DNA of 64,000 nt from the NCBI GenBank assembly GCA_023055425.1, contig JALGPY010000002.1, positions 119,238,088 through 119,302,087 on the forward strand, read 5' to 3'. This DNA is from Linanthus parryae. Lineage: Eukaryota; Streptophyta; Magnoliopsida; Ericales; Polemoniaceae. Positions 1-12,242 of this stretch are shown here, in pieces; positions within the stretch are counted from its first letter, which is position 1; every line of letters starts with the position of its first letter. Position numbers and translations under genes: made by a program. The notes below the pieces were generated by a model. The model had not been told where the DNA came from, did not search any database, and saw only the letters and a program-made list of their open reading frames with translations.

Positions 1-235
1 TTAATGCACACCCATGTGTTGGATCATGATATCTCCATATCAATCCAACCCCATACTAGTCTATAGATGATTGTCCCATTAATCATTATACGGACTAGGG
101 ATATTTAAGATAAACAACACAATTGTAAATCTAAGGACTTCATTATATTAAATATCCAATAAATAATACAATGAATGTTCTAGCCAAAATAAATTCATAC
201 TAAACTAGATTCCCTCTAGGGCATCTATTCCAACA
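1..235 (-). repeat. Ty1/copia LTR, U3-side end (partial)
   Basis: On the minus strand this begins TGTTGGAATAGATGCC and matches the ends of the LTRs at 2668-4093 and 59389-60787. The window starts inside it, so only 235 bp are visible. It abuts copia gag sequence at 236 with no polypurine tract between them. It may therefore be the 3' LTR of a deleted element or a separate LTR inserted into gag. Confidence 0.85.
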
Positions 236-1000
236 AGGGTTTCCTTGGATTTTACAATTTTCTTGCGCTTTCGTTTGGAAGTAGAGGCAAATCCTTTGCC
301 CTTACTTTTATGCACCATCATTATGGCTTTGCCCTTGCCTTTGTTGATGCTCTGTTCAGCTGTCTTTAGCATGTTCAGCAAGTCTGGCAGGGTCTTACTG
401 ATCTCATTCATGTTATAGTTCATGATGAACTGGTTATAATTGTCAGGCACCGATTGCAAGACAAGATTAGTAGCCAAATCTTGGCTTAGTGGGAATCGCA
501 GTCTCTCAAGGTTCTCAATGTATCTGATCATTCGGAGTACATGAGGCCCAACTGGATTCCCTTTTGCAATACTACTCTTGAACAATGCTACGGACACCTC
601 ATATCGCTCATGCCTTGCATGTTCCTGAAATAATTATTTCAAGTGTATGATCATATTATAGGCCTCCATGTTCTCGTGCTGCTTATGAAGTTCAGCAGTC
701 ATGGTGCAGAGCACGAGGCAAGTCACGTCATTAGAATCATCAATATGTTTTCAACGTGCCCTTACATCTGCTAGAACAGACTCATCCTGTGGTGGGGCTG
801 GAATTGGAGTGTCCAAGACGTACAACTACTTTTCTTGCATAAGGACAATCCTTAAGTTTCTGTACCAATCAAGGAAATTTGTTCCAGACAGTTTGTCCTT
901 CTCAAGGACAGATCGTAGGGATGAAGTCGATGCGTTGTTGTTTTCCATTTGGATTTCTACAAAACGAGAAATGTGCAATTTTAGTATTTTGAACAATTTA
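205..1000 (-). pseudogene. copia gag (UBN2-type), broken
   Basis: This is the capsid-type gag of a Ty1/copia element. The N-terminal part (about 826-1000) reads KLSGTNFLDWYRNLRIVL, a typical plant copia gag start. The C-terminal part (205-597) has the gag_2/UBN2 features SVPDNYNQFIMNYNMN and LLNMLKTAEQSI, followed by a Lys-rich tail. The two parts are in different frames and the middle (597-826) has no open frame, so the gene is dead. Its last codons, GIDALEGI, are LTR sequence read through without a stop. No CCHC knuckle, protease or pol follows in this copy. Confidence 0.85.
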
Positions 1001-1875
1001 ACTATATTCAATAGTGGCTAGATTATTAAATATAGCTCCCACTATTTTTCTCGGATTAATAGCCCTCACCAATAATGCGGAAAATATCATTTATATTTGC
1101 TAGTAGGTCCAAGATCCCTTTTCACTTATTCTTGAGCTTGCTTTGGCAAGTCATCCAAGAATTGGTTATTTAGGTAGGAACCATTCCAATTGCATCATAT
1201 GCAACTCCTGGTCCAATTAGGTGAATAACTCATTATTCTTTATCCTTAAGATAAAACTTAATTGTCATGCCTCTAGGTTCATCAATCCAATTGATTCTTA
1301 CCTAGTTGCGTCCAACCTCTTGCTTCACATACACACATTACTAGCTTGTGTCGTCTGCAACACATCATGGTGAATTAAAATCGCCTTGCTTTGGCAAGCC
1401 CGAATTTTAATAGACCCTGATCATGAAGGGTGTTTAGGCAAGAGAAGTCAAAACACAATATTCTATTTGAGGGATTTAATCATTCTTAATTTGTTTGGTT
1501 GATCCAATCAATATAATCTACTTATTTGGATTGAGAAATCCACAATAAAAGACCATCTTTGTTTATTATTATCTTGTTAACGTTTTTGCTAGTATCGCCA
1601 TACACACAAAATAAATAACAAGACATAAATAATAAACATCCATAAAAAGGAAAAAAAAACGTGGCATGGATATGGCCCCTATACTAAGATATTATCAAGC
1701 CAATGATAATATCTATTTTCCCTAAAGTGACAAGTTCATCTCCATGTGCTCCACCATAGCCGTGCGCCTCGGGTAGGGTTTCTTCATCGTCTTTTGGCTT
1801 CTTGGTTCTCCGGTCTTCTTCTCCATGCTCTTGGCTATCATCTAAATATTTCTAATTCTAGCCTAACATCTAGAA

Positions 1876-1910
<35 letters not shown>

Positions 1911-2650
1911 AGCCTCACATGTTGAGGAGAAAAACGACTGGCAGGCCGCAAAACATAATTACTTAATTATGATTTACCCAAAAAAAACATAATTAACTAT
2001 TTCATTAATTTGATCAGCTTGCAGGCCGTAAACCAAACCACAAAACATAAAACATCCACAACCTAGGCCATATCCATCCACCATGCAACAAAGCAAATAA
2101 TACAGTTAAAACTAATTTTTAACGCGCTTGTTCAATTTTAGTTGTTTTGGACATACTAGGGTCAAAACGGTCCAAGAGACTCACCAAGGGAATGGCCGAA
2201 CCAACCAAGGAACCGCCACACTAGGCCCGGGTCAGCCGACCCCTAGCCCACACGGCTAGGCCGTGCGCTAGGGTGCGCCGGCCGCATTGGGCCGTGTGTC
2301 TTGGAAGGCAAGCAAGGGAGGGGCGGTACCCTTATGGGTCGCACCTCCTTATAGCATTGTTTCCAAAACAAATCCTTCATTGTTGGGTTGTTTCCAAAAC
2401 ACCCTTTGCCTTGATGCCCAAGTTAAATTGTTTCCATACTTGAATAAACCCCCTTTCCAAGCATGTGCCCAAACCCTAGCCTTAGATCCAAAATTATTCA
2501 CATCATATGTGATCAAACTCACTAATTCCTACATCCCATGTAATTCAATTTACATCTATTATGCTAATTTAATTCTGTTTCACGTAAAATTAACAATGCG
2601 GTGTATAAACTGAAATCGTAACACATAAAATCATGTTATGCACTACGACA
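1001..2650 (-). other. copia 5' leader between PBS and gag
   Basis: This stretch of 1.65 kb has no supportable gene. It lies between the primer-binding site and gag of a minus-strand copia element. It contains an AAAT microsatellite near 1880-1912. A segment at about 2104-2290 (with TTTTTAACGCGCTTG) recurs at 13755-13913 and 58855-59050. A second stretch (about 1020-1560) resembles 56930-57600 in the right-hand copia element. Confidence 0.7.
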
Positions 2651-2666
2651 TGTGGCTCTGATACCA
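2651..2666 (-). other. Primer-binding site, tRNA-iMet type
   Basis: The minus strand reads TGGTATCAGAGCCACA directly beside the LTR end at 2668. TGGTATCAGAGC is complementary to the 3' end of initiator tRNA-Met and is the usual PBS of plant copia elements. It shows that the LTR at 2668-4093 acts as a 5' LTR for the gag segment to its left. Confidence 0.9.
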
Positions 2667-2667
2667 C

Positions 2668-4093
2668 TGTTGGGTTTTGACGTAGATTACGCAGCGGAAT
2701 AAAAAAAATTAAATCCTACTCAAAGCCCACCAACGATCACAGGAAGAGACATTCATAACATGATGAAGGACATAGAAGATGTGTACCTTTTGGTTTGGGA
2801 GATCACACGAAGAATATTGTCCTCGTCTCTACGGTTGATCCACGTCTAGAGGTGAGATCTAGATTCTTCCTTCGCCTAGTGCTAGCTTGGACCGGAGGAA
2901 GAGGGAAGAACGAATAAGGCAACGGAGGAAAAAAGAGAGGGTTCGACCCTCTCCTTGTGGCCGACGGGTAGGGCGGACGGGCTAGGGGCTTTGCCCTCTA
3001 GTCTTGTCTTGCTCCCTCTTTTGATTTCTCTCCCACTCACTTATGTTATGATCATTAGTTGTGGGAAGGAAGCTAGAGCATCCTTTATATAGTCCAACAA
3101 CTCGTTGTTAACTACATAAAGGCCCTTCCTAGTTCTACATGAACTTGGATTAGTCCCTTCCTTGCATATTAGTCCTACTAAGTTTACAAGGTGTTGCAAA
3201 GTGATCCTTCTTATTAATTAATCATATTAATTAATCCCAAGTCTAGTTCAACTCTATTTAACGTGTGACCCCATAGGTTTCTACTTAGTTGGTAGTAACT
3301 TATTACTAACACGGAGCGGTGTCTAGCAACACATCCATGCACCCAACTAATAGAAATAAGTAAGTGATCCCGACAAACATTTTTGCCCAATATCTCATAT
3401 TGCACTATCCGTTTGTCTCCATATCCGGATTGGACACGAGACATAAATAGTCACACTTGTATATCCAATCCATAGTTCGTCGATCCTGGGAATATGCTTA
3501 TGCGAGCAGATAACAACAATATCTCCATGTTGATTTATCTGAGTCTGGCCAGATATTCAATAAGCACCATTCCTCGAGTGGCCATGGATATTTACTCCCA
3601 TTATGTGGGAGGGACAAATCCTTTCTACATCACTACGATCTCTAAGGTTGCTTCCTATCATGCCTGATAACTACCTTTATAATTACCCAGTTACGGTGTA
3701 ACGTTTGATAATATAAAAGCATGATATTTCACAACTAGAGTATCTTGTGACTTCAAGTCTAACGATTGCAATTATATTAGCACTACGAGAAGCGATTATG
3801 ACTTTAACATAATCTAATGTATCCTTCTTGTTGTGGGTCAATCCAGTATGCCATTACTCCAAATGCATACCCATGTGTTAGACTTGATATCTCCATATCA
3901 ATCTACACGCATACTAGTCTAGATTTGATCATCCTATTAATCAATATAATGGACTAGGGATATTTAAGATAAAGAACACATTGCATCTAAGGACTTCATT
4001 ATATTAAATATCACAATAAATAATAAATGAATATTCTTGCCAAAACATTGTTCTTACTAAATATAGATTGCCTCTAGGGCACCTATTCCAACA
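2668..4093 (-). repeat. Ty1/copia LTR, complete, shared by two half elements
   Basis: This is a 1426-bp LTR with TG...CA ends (tgttgggttttg ... tattccaaca). A PBS adjoins its low-coordinate end and a polypurine tract adjoins its high-coordinate end. It therefore serves as the 5' LTR of the gag segment on the left and the 3' LTR of the pol segment on the right. This is the arrangement expected from LTR-LTR unequal recombination between tandem or overlapping copies. Confidence 0.88.
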
Positions 4094-4110
4094 GTCTCCC
4101 ACTTACACTA
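4094..4110 (-). other. Polypurine tract of copia element
   Basis: The minus strand reads GTGTAAGTGGGAGAC immediately before the LTR start TGTTGG. This is the classic copia plus-strand primer site. It is absent before the LTR copies at 235 and 56161. Confidence 0.8.
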
Positions 4111-7100
4111 GCGCCAATCTGGTGCATCTCGTATGCCTATAGATCTAATGTGCCCTTCATGCTTTTGCTGCGCAAGTGGTTTTGTGAGCGGATCTGAATG
4201 ATTGTCATCCGTTAGAATCTTGCACATCTTCACATCTCCTCGATCGATCATATCATGAATAAGATGGAATCTCCTAAGTACATGCTTTGATTTCTGGTGT
4301 GATCTTGGTTCCTTGGCTTGTGCGATCGCCCCAGAGTTGTCATAGTACAACTCTATGGGATCCACGAAGCTAGGGACCACACCGAGCTCAGTGATAAACT
4401 TCTTTATCCAAACTGCTTCTTTTGCTGCTTCCGCAGCAGCAATGTACTCAGCTTCTGTTGTAGAATCAGCAACTTTCCCTTTCTTGGAACTCTTACAGCT
4501 CACAGATCCTCCATTCAGGCAAAACATGTATCCAGATTGCGATCTGTAGTCATCTTTGTCGGTTTGGAAGCTTGCATCAGTGTAACCGATTACACTTAGC
4601 TCTTAATTACCTCCAAATATCAAGAACGTATCCTTAGTTCTTCTTAAGTACTTTAGGATGTTCTTTACAGCAATCCAGTGACTCTCACCTGGATTCAATT
4701 GATATCTGCTCACCATACTCAACGCGTATGATATGTCTGGCCTAGTACACAACATGGCGTACATGATGGATCCTATGGCCGAAGCATAGGGTATCCTACT
4801 CATGCGGTCTCTCAATCTCATTACAGGGACAGTCATTCTTAGAAAGAGTGACTCCATGCGACATGGGCAAGTATCCCATATTGGAATCTTGCATGTTGAA
4901 CCTCTTCAACACCTTGTCTATATATGTAATTTGACTTAGGCCGAGTAGCTTACTAGATCTATCCCTATAGATCTTTATACCAAGTATATAAGCTGCATTT
5001 CCTAAGTCCTTCATTGCTAAACACTTTCCTACCCATTCTTTAACAGATTGCAAAGTAGGAATATCGTTTCCAATGATTAGTATGTCATCCACATACAAGA
5101 CCAGAAACACTACAGAGCTCCCACTAACCTTCTTCTAAATACAAGGCTCATCTTCGTTCTTGATGAAGCCAAACTCTTTCACCGCATCATCAAAACGTCA
5201 ATTCTAGCTCCTAGAAGCTTGCTTTAATCCATAAATGGATCTTTGCAGTTTACAGACTTTATTGGCATTCTCTAGATCCTCAAAGCCCTCCGGTTGTGTC
5301 ATGTACACATCCTCCAGGAGGTTCCCATAAAGGGACACTGTTTTGACATCCATTTGCCAAATCTCATATTCGTAGTATGCTGCAATAGCAAGTAGGATTC
5401 GAATGGATTTAGTCATGGCGACTGGTGAAAAGGTCTCATCATAGTCAATACCATGAATATGTCTATATCCTTTAGCTACCAATCGCCCCTTATAGGCAAC
5501 TACCTTGCCATCCATGTCGGTCTTCTTCTTGAAGACCCATTTTCACCCTATGGGCCAAGCCCCTTCAGGTGGTTCCACCAAAGTCCATACTTTGTTGGTA
5601 TACATGGAATCCATTTCGGATCTTATGGCTTCTAGCCACTTCTTGGATTCTGGGCCTTTCATGGCCTCCTCGTAGGTTGCAGGCTCATCATCCGTGAGTG
5701 GTACGTCATCGGGCTCAGTCACGAGAAGTATGTACCTCTCTAGCTCATGACGTACTCTTCCTGACCTACGAAGTTCCTGTGTTTCCTGAACAGGTTCTTC
5801 CACAAAAACTTGCGGTTCCTGCTCATGTTCCATTATCGGATCAGTGATTTGTGGTTCTCGAATTTCTTCAAGTTCTACAGTCCTCCCACTTGCTTCTTTA
5901 GAGACAGACTCTTTTTCTAGAAACACGCCGGTCCGAGCTACAAACACTTTGTTCTCGGTTGGATTGTAGAAATAATATCCTTTCGTTTCCTTAGGATATC
6001 CCACAAATTCACACTTATTCGCTTTGGGCCCGAGTTTGTTTGTTTGTAAACGCTTTACATAGACATCTTAGCCCCAAATCTTCATAAACGAAACTATGAG
6101 ACGCTTCCCAATCCATATCTCATATGGTGTCTTCATGACTTATTTGGATGGAACACGGTTAATGGTAAAAGCTGCCGTCATTAGAGCGTGTCCCCAAAAT
6201 AATATCGGAAGATCCATTTGAGACATCATAGATCACACCATATCCAATAGTGTGCGATTCCTCCTCTCGTACACGCCATTCCATTGTGGCGTTCCGGGTG
6301 GAGTGAGGTAGGATACTATCCCACACTCTCTAAGATACTCATCAAACTCTTCGCTTAAGTATTCTCCTCCACGATCCGATCGTAGAGCCTTAATACTTTT
6401 GCCAAGTTGCTTCTCTACTTCATTCTTGAATTCTTTGAACAATTCAAAGGATTCGGATTTGGCCTTCATAAGGTATACAAATCCATATCTACTGAAATCA
6501 TCAGTAAATGTAATGAAGTAGGTGTAACCACCTGTGGCAGGCGTGGGGAACGGTCCGCATACATCGGTATGTATGAGTTCCAGTAACTCACTAGTCCTCT
6601 CACCTTTCTTATTGAAAGGGTACTTTGTCATTTTTCCTAATAAACAAGATTCGCATGTCTCATATGATTCCAAATCAAATGAGTCTAGAATTCCATCCTT
6701 GTGGAGTCTAGATATCTGTTTCTCATTTATATGGCCTCGACAGTGCCATAGATATGTAGGATTTAAATCGTTAGTTTTAATCATTTAGTATTTATGTTAT
6801 AGATTGGATTATTTAGATCAAGGATATACAATCCATTAGACAAATGTGCACTACGATAGTGCATACTATCAAAATAAATGGAGCAATATTTGTCCTTTAT
6901 TGAAATAGAAAAACCCTTATCGTCCAAACAAGAAATGGAAATAATGTTTCTGCTCATAGCAGCCACATAAAAGCAATTGTATAATTCTAAAATAAGTCCA
7001 GAAGGAAAAGATAGCTCATAGACGCCTATAGCTAATGCAGAAACTCTTGCTCCATTCCAGACGCGCAGATCTATCTCCCTTTTAGCCGATCTTCAACTTC

Positions 7101-7190
7101 TATTCAAATCCTGCACATTTCGACAAATGTGAGAACCACATCCAGTATCCAATACCCAAGATGAAGAAATAGAAAGATTGACGTATATAA
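4108..7190 (-). pseudogene. copia pol polyprotein, broken (PR-INT-RT-RH)
   Basis: The copia pol order is preserved on the minus strand. There is a protease remnant with DTGCGSHIC (about 7180-7100), then the gag-pre-integrase zinc region with LWHCRGHINEKQ and CESCLLGK (6966-6640). The integrase core follows (6640-6233: HTDVCGPF, TFTDDFSRYG, and NGVYERRNRTLLDMV in place of the usual NGVSERRNR). The RT occupies 5990-4800, with LVLYVDDILII near 5090. The RNase H has TTEAEYIAAAEAAKEAVW (4527-4108). Several stops and frame changes (near 6230, 5540, 5200 and 4600) make it non-functional. Gag, PBS and most of the 5' LTR are missing upstream. Confidence 0.92.
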
Positions 7191-7374
7191 CATACTATTC
7201 TATATTTGATCGTCCTATTAATCAATATAATGGACTAGGGATATTTAAGATAAATAACACATTGTATCTAAGGACTTCATTATATTAAATATCACAATAA
7301 ATAATAAATGAATATTCTAGCCAAAACATTGTTCATACTAATTATAGATTGCCTCTAGGGAACCTATTCCGACA
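7191..7374 (-). repeat. copia LTR terminal fragment (184 bp)
   Basis: It corresponds to the last ~184 bp of the LTR at 2668-4093 (from catacta to the tip, here tattccgaca). It lies between the copia protease remnant on the left and the 3' end of the Tat gypsy cassette on the right. It could be the 5' LTR remnant of the copia pol element, the start of a 3' LTR for the gypsy cassette, or both. Confidence 0.82.
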
Positions 7375-7443
7375 TAATTTAGTCCTCATATGGGAGGATA
7401 TAGGGACATATGTATGATGCAAAGCTAAAGCAAAAAGAGGGAG

Positions 7444-8856
7444 CTAAGGGTAGTACTTTTTTAGCCATCGCATGTTGATTGGTGTGGGCGTGGTGGCAGT
7501 CCCATGGCATCGCATGTTGCAGTAGACACTATCAAAAACCTCCTTTACTTCAAAAGGTCCTTCCCAATTGGCAGCAAACTTGGGATGAGTTGCCTCGCGC
7601 ATGCAATGGTCGGAAGCTCGTATGACCAGGTCTCCCACCGTGAAGTCCCGATGCTGGACAGTTTTGTTGTATGCCCGCAAGATCCTTTATTTGTACTTGG
7701 TGTTTATTTTCTTAGCTAATTCGTGCCTTTCCTCGAGCAGTATGAGGTCGTGATCGCGCTCGTTGTCGTACAAGGCACTGAAAGCTAGTCTTGTAGAGTT
7801 TATCTTCACCTCAGTGGGGACCACTGCTTCAGCTCCATAACAGAGTAAAAATGGGGAAGTCCTAGTAGGAGTCCTTGGTGATGTTCGATATGCCCAAAGC
7901 GTCGTTCCCAGGGAGTCTGCCCACTTTTTATGATCATCTGCGACCATCTTACTCAGTATTCTGAGTAGCGTTATGTTTGTGGCCTCAATTTATCCGTTCC
8001 CCTTCGAATAATAGGGCGTCGAGCATATCTGCCTTACATTGTACTCCATTAATTTTGTAGCCACCTGTCTCCCCTTCAGACATGATAGTTTTGGGGATCC
8101 CAAAGCGGTGAACGATGTTCTCTTGTATGAACTTGACCACAGCTGCTGCGTTGCCCGTCTTGAGCAGGACTGCCTCAACCCATTTGGTGAATTGCTCTGT
8201 TCCGGTGAGGATGAACTTATTTCCATGCGATGGTGGATGAACGGGACCAATGAAGTCTATGGACCAAGTATGAAATGGCCAGGGAGTTTATAGCGCGTGC
8301 AGATTAACAGCCGGGGCATGGACTAGATTTCCACGGAACTGGCATTGTTGCCATCTCTTGACCTTCGCGTGACAGTCGGCCTCCATGGTTGGCCAAAAGT
8401 AACCAACGGTCAGGAGCTACCTGCACAACTTCGCGCCTCCTTGGTGCTCCACTTGATGGGACATTCCATGACTTCGTGGATTTCTTGCCCGTTTAGGCAT
8501 CTGAGTAAGTTCTCGTTGTGCCCTTTTCGCCAAAGTAGATCTTCTTGCAAGATGCGAGCTGCCTTTCTTTTAAGCTTGTCAGCTCCCCTTCTGTCGTTCG
8601 GAAAAGTCCCGTCTCGCAGATAATCAATTATAGGTTTTCGCCAATCCTCGTCTTCAATTGCAGCAACTTCCAGGGAGTCGTTTATCAGCGCGCATTTTCT
8701 GCAGTTGCTCTGTATGATGGCGGCGAAATATGTCATATGAGGCCAATGAATCCCATATCTCTGCGCCTTTCTGTAGATGGAGATCTCGTTTCTCCGCATG
8801 AGTGCTAATGGATCTTTTCTAAGGTTGCTCGTCCTTCCTCTTCTGTCACACATCAC
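7444..8856 (-). pseudogene. Ty3/gypsy (Tat) integrase, broken
   Basis: Read on the minus strand, the zinc-binding and spacer part lies at 8856-8410. The catalytic core lies at about 8290-7687 (RQICSTPYYSKGNG, WADSLGTTLWAYRTSPRT, FLLCYGAEAVVPTEV). The C-terminal part lies at 7680-7444, with GDLVIRASD, NWEGPFEVKEV and a natural end at NMRWLKKYYP plus stop. No chromodomain is present, as expected for Tat. Frames change at least twice. Only ~70 bp separate the stop from the copia LTR start at 7374. Confidence 0.88.
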
Positions 8857-9949
8857 ATCAGAATTCCCCCAGGGCCTTTGTAGTACAGCAGACTGTCATG
8901 TATACAAAACCATTTTGTGGAAACCCAGCTTTCTTTGCTCGTTCCTTCAGCTATCGCGCGCATTATGGGATTTCTCCAGTCTGCCTCCTCTGCAGACTCT
9001 TCTTCGCATAGTTCTTTTACCAGAGATGGGGTTGTCTTAACCTCGATTGAGATTTTTGCTGGACACCTATCGAAATTGATCTTGGATCCCAAAGTGGCAA
9101 GTGCATCCGCGTGTTGGTAATCAGATCGTGGAGTGTGTTTTTACCTGACAGATTCAAACTTCTGGACCACCTTATGCACTATTGACCTGTATTTTAGCAA
9201 GTTAATTTCTTTCAAGGCATACTCCCATGAAGCTTGCTTCACTATGAGCTTGGAGTCCCACATTATGATGAGATTTTGAACCTCCAGGACCTTTGCTGCA
9301 AGTAATCCTGCTAGCAGAGCCTCATATCCAGCGTCATTCTTGGTCACCGCAAAGTCTAGCTTGGTCGACATCTGGATGACTTCCTGATCAGGTTTGATCA
9401 ACCCCACTCCAATTCCACTTCCAGACCTTGTGGATGATCCATCAAATTGCAGCCTCCAATAGAGATTGTTTACCGCGTATATCTATGGGCCTTCGAATTC
9501 CTCCTCTGCTAAAGGTTCGCAACTTTCATCCGGGAACTGGGCCAACAAGTCCGCCAGTGCTTTTGATTTAATGTCCTTTGGACACGCACAGACTATGTCG
9601 TATTGGGAGATAGTCATTTACCACTTGGCCAGCCTCCCACAAGGAGGTGAGTGTCCCAGCTTATACCGAATATGATTGTTCTTTGTAATGATGACTACTT
9701 TATGTGAAGCAAAATAGTGCTTTAATATTTCAATGGTGAAAAATTAAGCAAGGCAGTGGCGTTCGATATCTATGTACATGGATTTTGCGGCCTGGATCAT
9801 GCGCGAGATGTAGTATACCAGCCTTTCCTGTCCCTCGAACTCCTGGTCTAGCAATTCCCCAATCGACTTCTTTGTTGAAGTTAGATATAATAGTAGAGGC
9901 GATACCAGTTGGGGTGCAATCATGACTCTTGGAGATGCTAATAACTTCT
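8857..9949 (-). pseudogene. Tat gypsy RNase H regions, broken
   Basis: At 9407-9141 a second, archaeal-type RNase H (aRNH) is recognisable. GYEALLAGLLAAKVLEVQNL and WDSKLIVKQ match the NNEAEYEALLAGL / SDSQLVV pattern of Tat-lineage elements. Between 9408 and 9949 is the first gypsy RNase H and its connection, broken into short frames. Residues such as YYISRMIQAAKSMYIDIE can be read around 9830-9760. The double RNase H is the diagnostic feature of the Tat/Ogre group. Confidence 0.75.
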
Positions 9950-10900
9950 TTAGCTTCTCAAATGCAGCCTGATGTTCCTCCGTCCATAAGAATGTCGCAT
10001 TCTTTTTAGCAAAGTGCCGAAGAAAAAGGTTGAATCCGCAATGGCAAGTATGAATCTTCTAAGGTAGGACAGCTTTCCCAGAAATGTCTTCAAGGTGCTC
10101 TGAGATTCTGGCGTAGGTATACTGGTGATTGCATAGATCTTCGCAGGATCAGGCTCAATTCCGTGCCGATGAATCACGCAGCCTAGGAATTTTCCTGAGG
10201 TTACCCCAAACGCGCATTTCATGAGGTTCATCTTTAGTTGATACGCTCGGCATCTCTCGAAGACTTTCCTTAAGTCTTTCAAGTGATCATCCTTCTGCCT
10301 GGACTTGACCACCAAGTCGTCCACATAAAACTCGACCTCCTGATGCTTCATATCTTGTAACAATGCCATCATTGCGCGATGGAAAGTAGTGCCTGCATTC
10401 TTTAGACCGAACGGCATAACCGTGTAATTGAATACTCCCACAGGCGTGATGAACGTTGTCTTTTTCGCGTCTTCTGGGTCAATTTTTATCTGGTTGTAGC
10501 CGCTGAATCCGTCCATAAAGCTGAACATTTCGTGCCCTGCAGTGGAGGCGATCAGGAGGTCGATGTTTGGCAGCGGGAAATCATCCTTCGGACATAATTT
10601 GTTCAGGTCGTTGAAATCAACACAAACGCGTAGACTTCCATTCTTCTTCAAGACAGGCACAATGTTGGCGAGCCATCTTGGATGATGGTTAGGCTCGATG
10701 AACTTAGCATTTAGCAACTTCATGATCTCTTCCTTTATCGTGACATTTCTTTCGGGGCAGAAGTTCCTCGCACTTTGTTTAACTGGCTTCGATCCTGCGA
10801 CAACATCAAGTCTATGCATGGTAATGCCTTGGTCTAATCCTGGCATTTCGTCATAATCCCATGCGAAAACATCTATGTATTCCCTCAGTAATTCCAGCAA
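9950..10900 (-). pseudogene. Tat gypsy reverse transcriptase
   Basis: A 316-residue open stretch begins with the Tat-typical EYIDVFAWDYDEMPGLD. It continues with the RT blocks VPVLKKNGSLRVCVDFNDLN, CPKDDFPLPNID, FSFMDGFSGYNQI, MPFGLKNAGTTFHRAM and the catalytic FYVDDLVVKS. This is the longest intact domain of the cassette. It ends in a frame change at the RT/RNase H boundary, so the polyprotein is not functional. Confidence 0.93.
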
Positions 10901-11148
10901 ATCTTGTTCTTCTTCTTCACTATGATCCCCGCTTAAGAAGACTGGACTCTTCTTGTCTTCGGTTCAGCACAAGAATACCTCCTTTAGTTCTTGTTTCTGA
11001 GGTTTTGGGCGGTCCTCCATGCATTCAGGTGCCTCCTTTAATTCTTTTATCGGTGTCCCCCCTTTATCCTTGCCAGAAGCTTCTGCCACATCGCAGATTT
11101 GCTCGGGGACACCTTCGGTGAGATGGGTCGAAGATGACCCCCGCACCT

Positions 11149-12225
11149 TCAGATGTGGTAGCACTTCTTTCCGTTAGAATAGAAGATGCCTACCTGTTTA
11201 CCCTGGTCGTCTTGCTTGACAATCCTCTTTAGGGTATAGATGTTCTTCTTGCTGTAACTTATCTTTGGAGTATCTTCCCGTACGGGGTGTTTCTCCTTCG
11301 GCTCCTCGCGCATTACCATCACCCCAGCCGGTGATTGGTCCTTGATGTCTTCCCATTTCGGAAAGGGAGTTGGTCGAAATGGTGCAGGAGTGGTTTCGTC
11401 TGCCATCTCTATGAACCAAAACGCTTCAGACAAGTGCGCCCTTTCTAAGTTGAAAGGATCCACCGAAGCAGGTATGGCGACCACCATGTCTCTCCAAATG
11501 GCCTTCATCACCTGATGGTCCGTGGAGGGCACATCGTCAAAGCGGTGGATCCACGCTCGACCAATGATCATGTGATAAGTTGTGTTGGCATCAATGACAT
11601 GAAACTTGGCAGAACACCTGATCTGACCGATCTGAATCCCTAATCGAATCCAGCCAACAGTCATTCTGGAGTCACTTCCAAAGCCCATCAATGGTGATGG
11701 CTTCTTGACGATCTTGCTTTGGGGGATTCCAGCCAACTCCAGGGTACTTAGCGGAATCACGTTTACCGCGGCTCCGCCATCAACGAAAGCCCTCTTGAAC
11801 TCTACATCGTTGACTAATGCCGTCACATACAGCGACCTCTGATGGCTCGCGTCCATATTCTTTTCAGACTCATCGAATGTCATGATTAGACCATTCGATC
11901 GCGCGGCCCTGACAACTCTGCCAATCGAGGTGACCAATTCTTCAGCATAATACTCTTCCACCCTTAAGATGGATTTTACCATATCGTACCTACAGCTGTT
12001 TGAGAAATTCATGTCATCAAAGAATTTATCGAACTTGTTGGAGTTCTTCATGCGTTCAGCGCGTGAATTTTCAGTGTCCACTCCATAGTCTTCTTCCTCA
12101 CAGATTTCTGCAACCACGGGTAATTCTGCATCCATGACCTCCTCAAGGTCTGTGATTGAAATCATGGCTATCTCCTTTCCCTTGGGCTCCTTCTGTGCAT
12201 GGGACGGCAAAGGATTGTCGCGCAC
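11149..12225 (-). pseudogene. Tat gypsy aspartic protease region
   Basis: This is a 358-residue open stretch. The retropepsin part carries VEFKRAFVDGGAAVNVIPL, where DGGAA replaces the usual D-S/T-G active site. IIGRAWIHRFDDVPSTDHQ is the conserved Tat C-terminal protease block. Upstream is a charged linker from gag. The altered active-site triplet is common in Tat elements, so it is not by itself evidence of decay. Confidence 0.88.
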
Positions 12226-12242
12226 ATCCTTGGATGGTTCGT

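Noticed and set aside
2287..2613. 108-aa plus-strand open frame
   Set aside because: It lies within the copia leader, opposite to the element's strand, with no recognisable domain and no equivalent open frame in the related leader at 58.9-59.3 kb.
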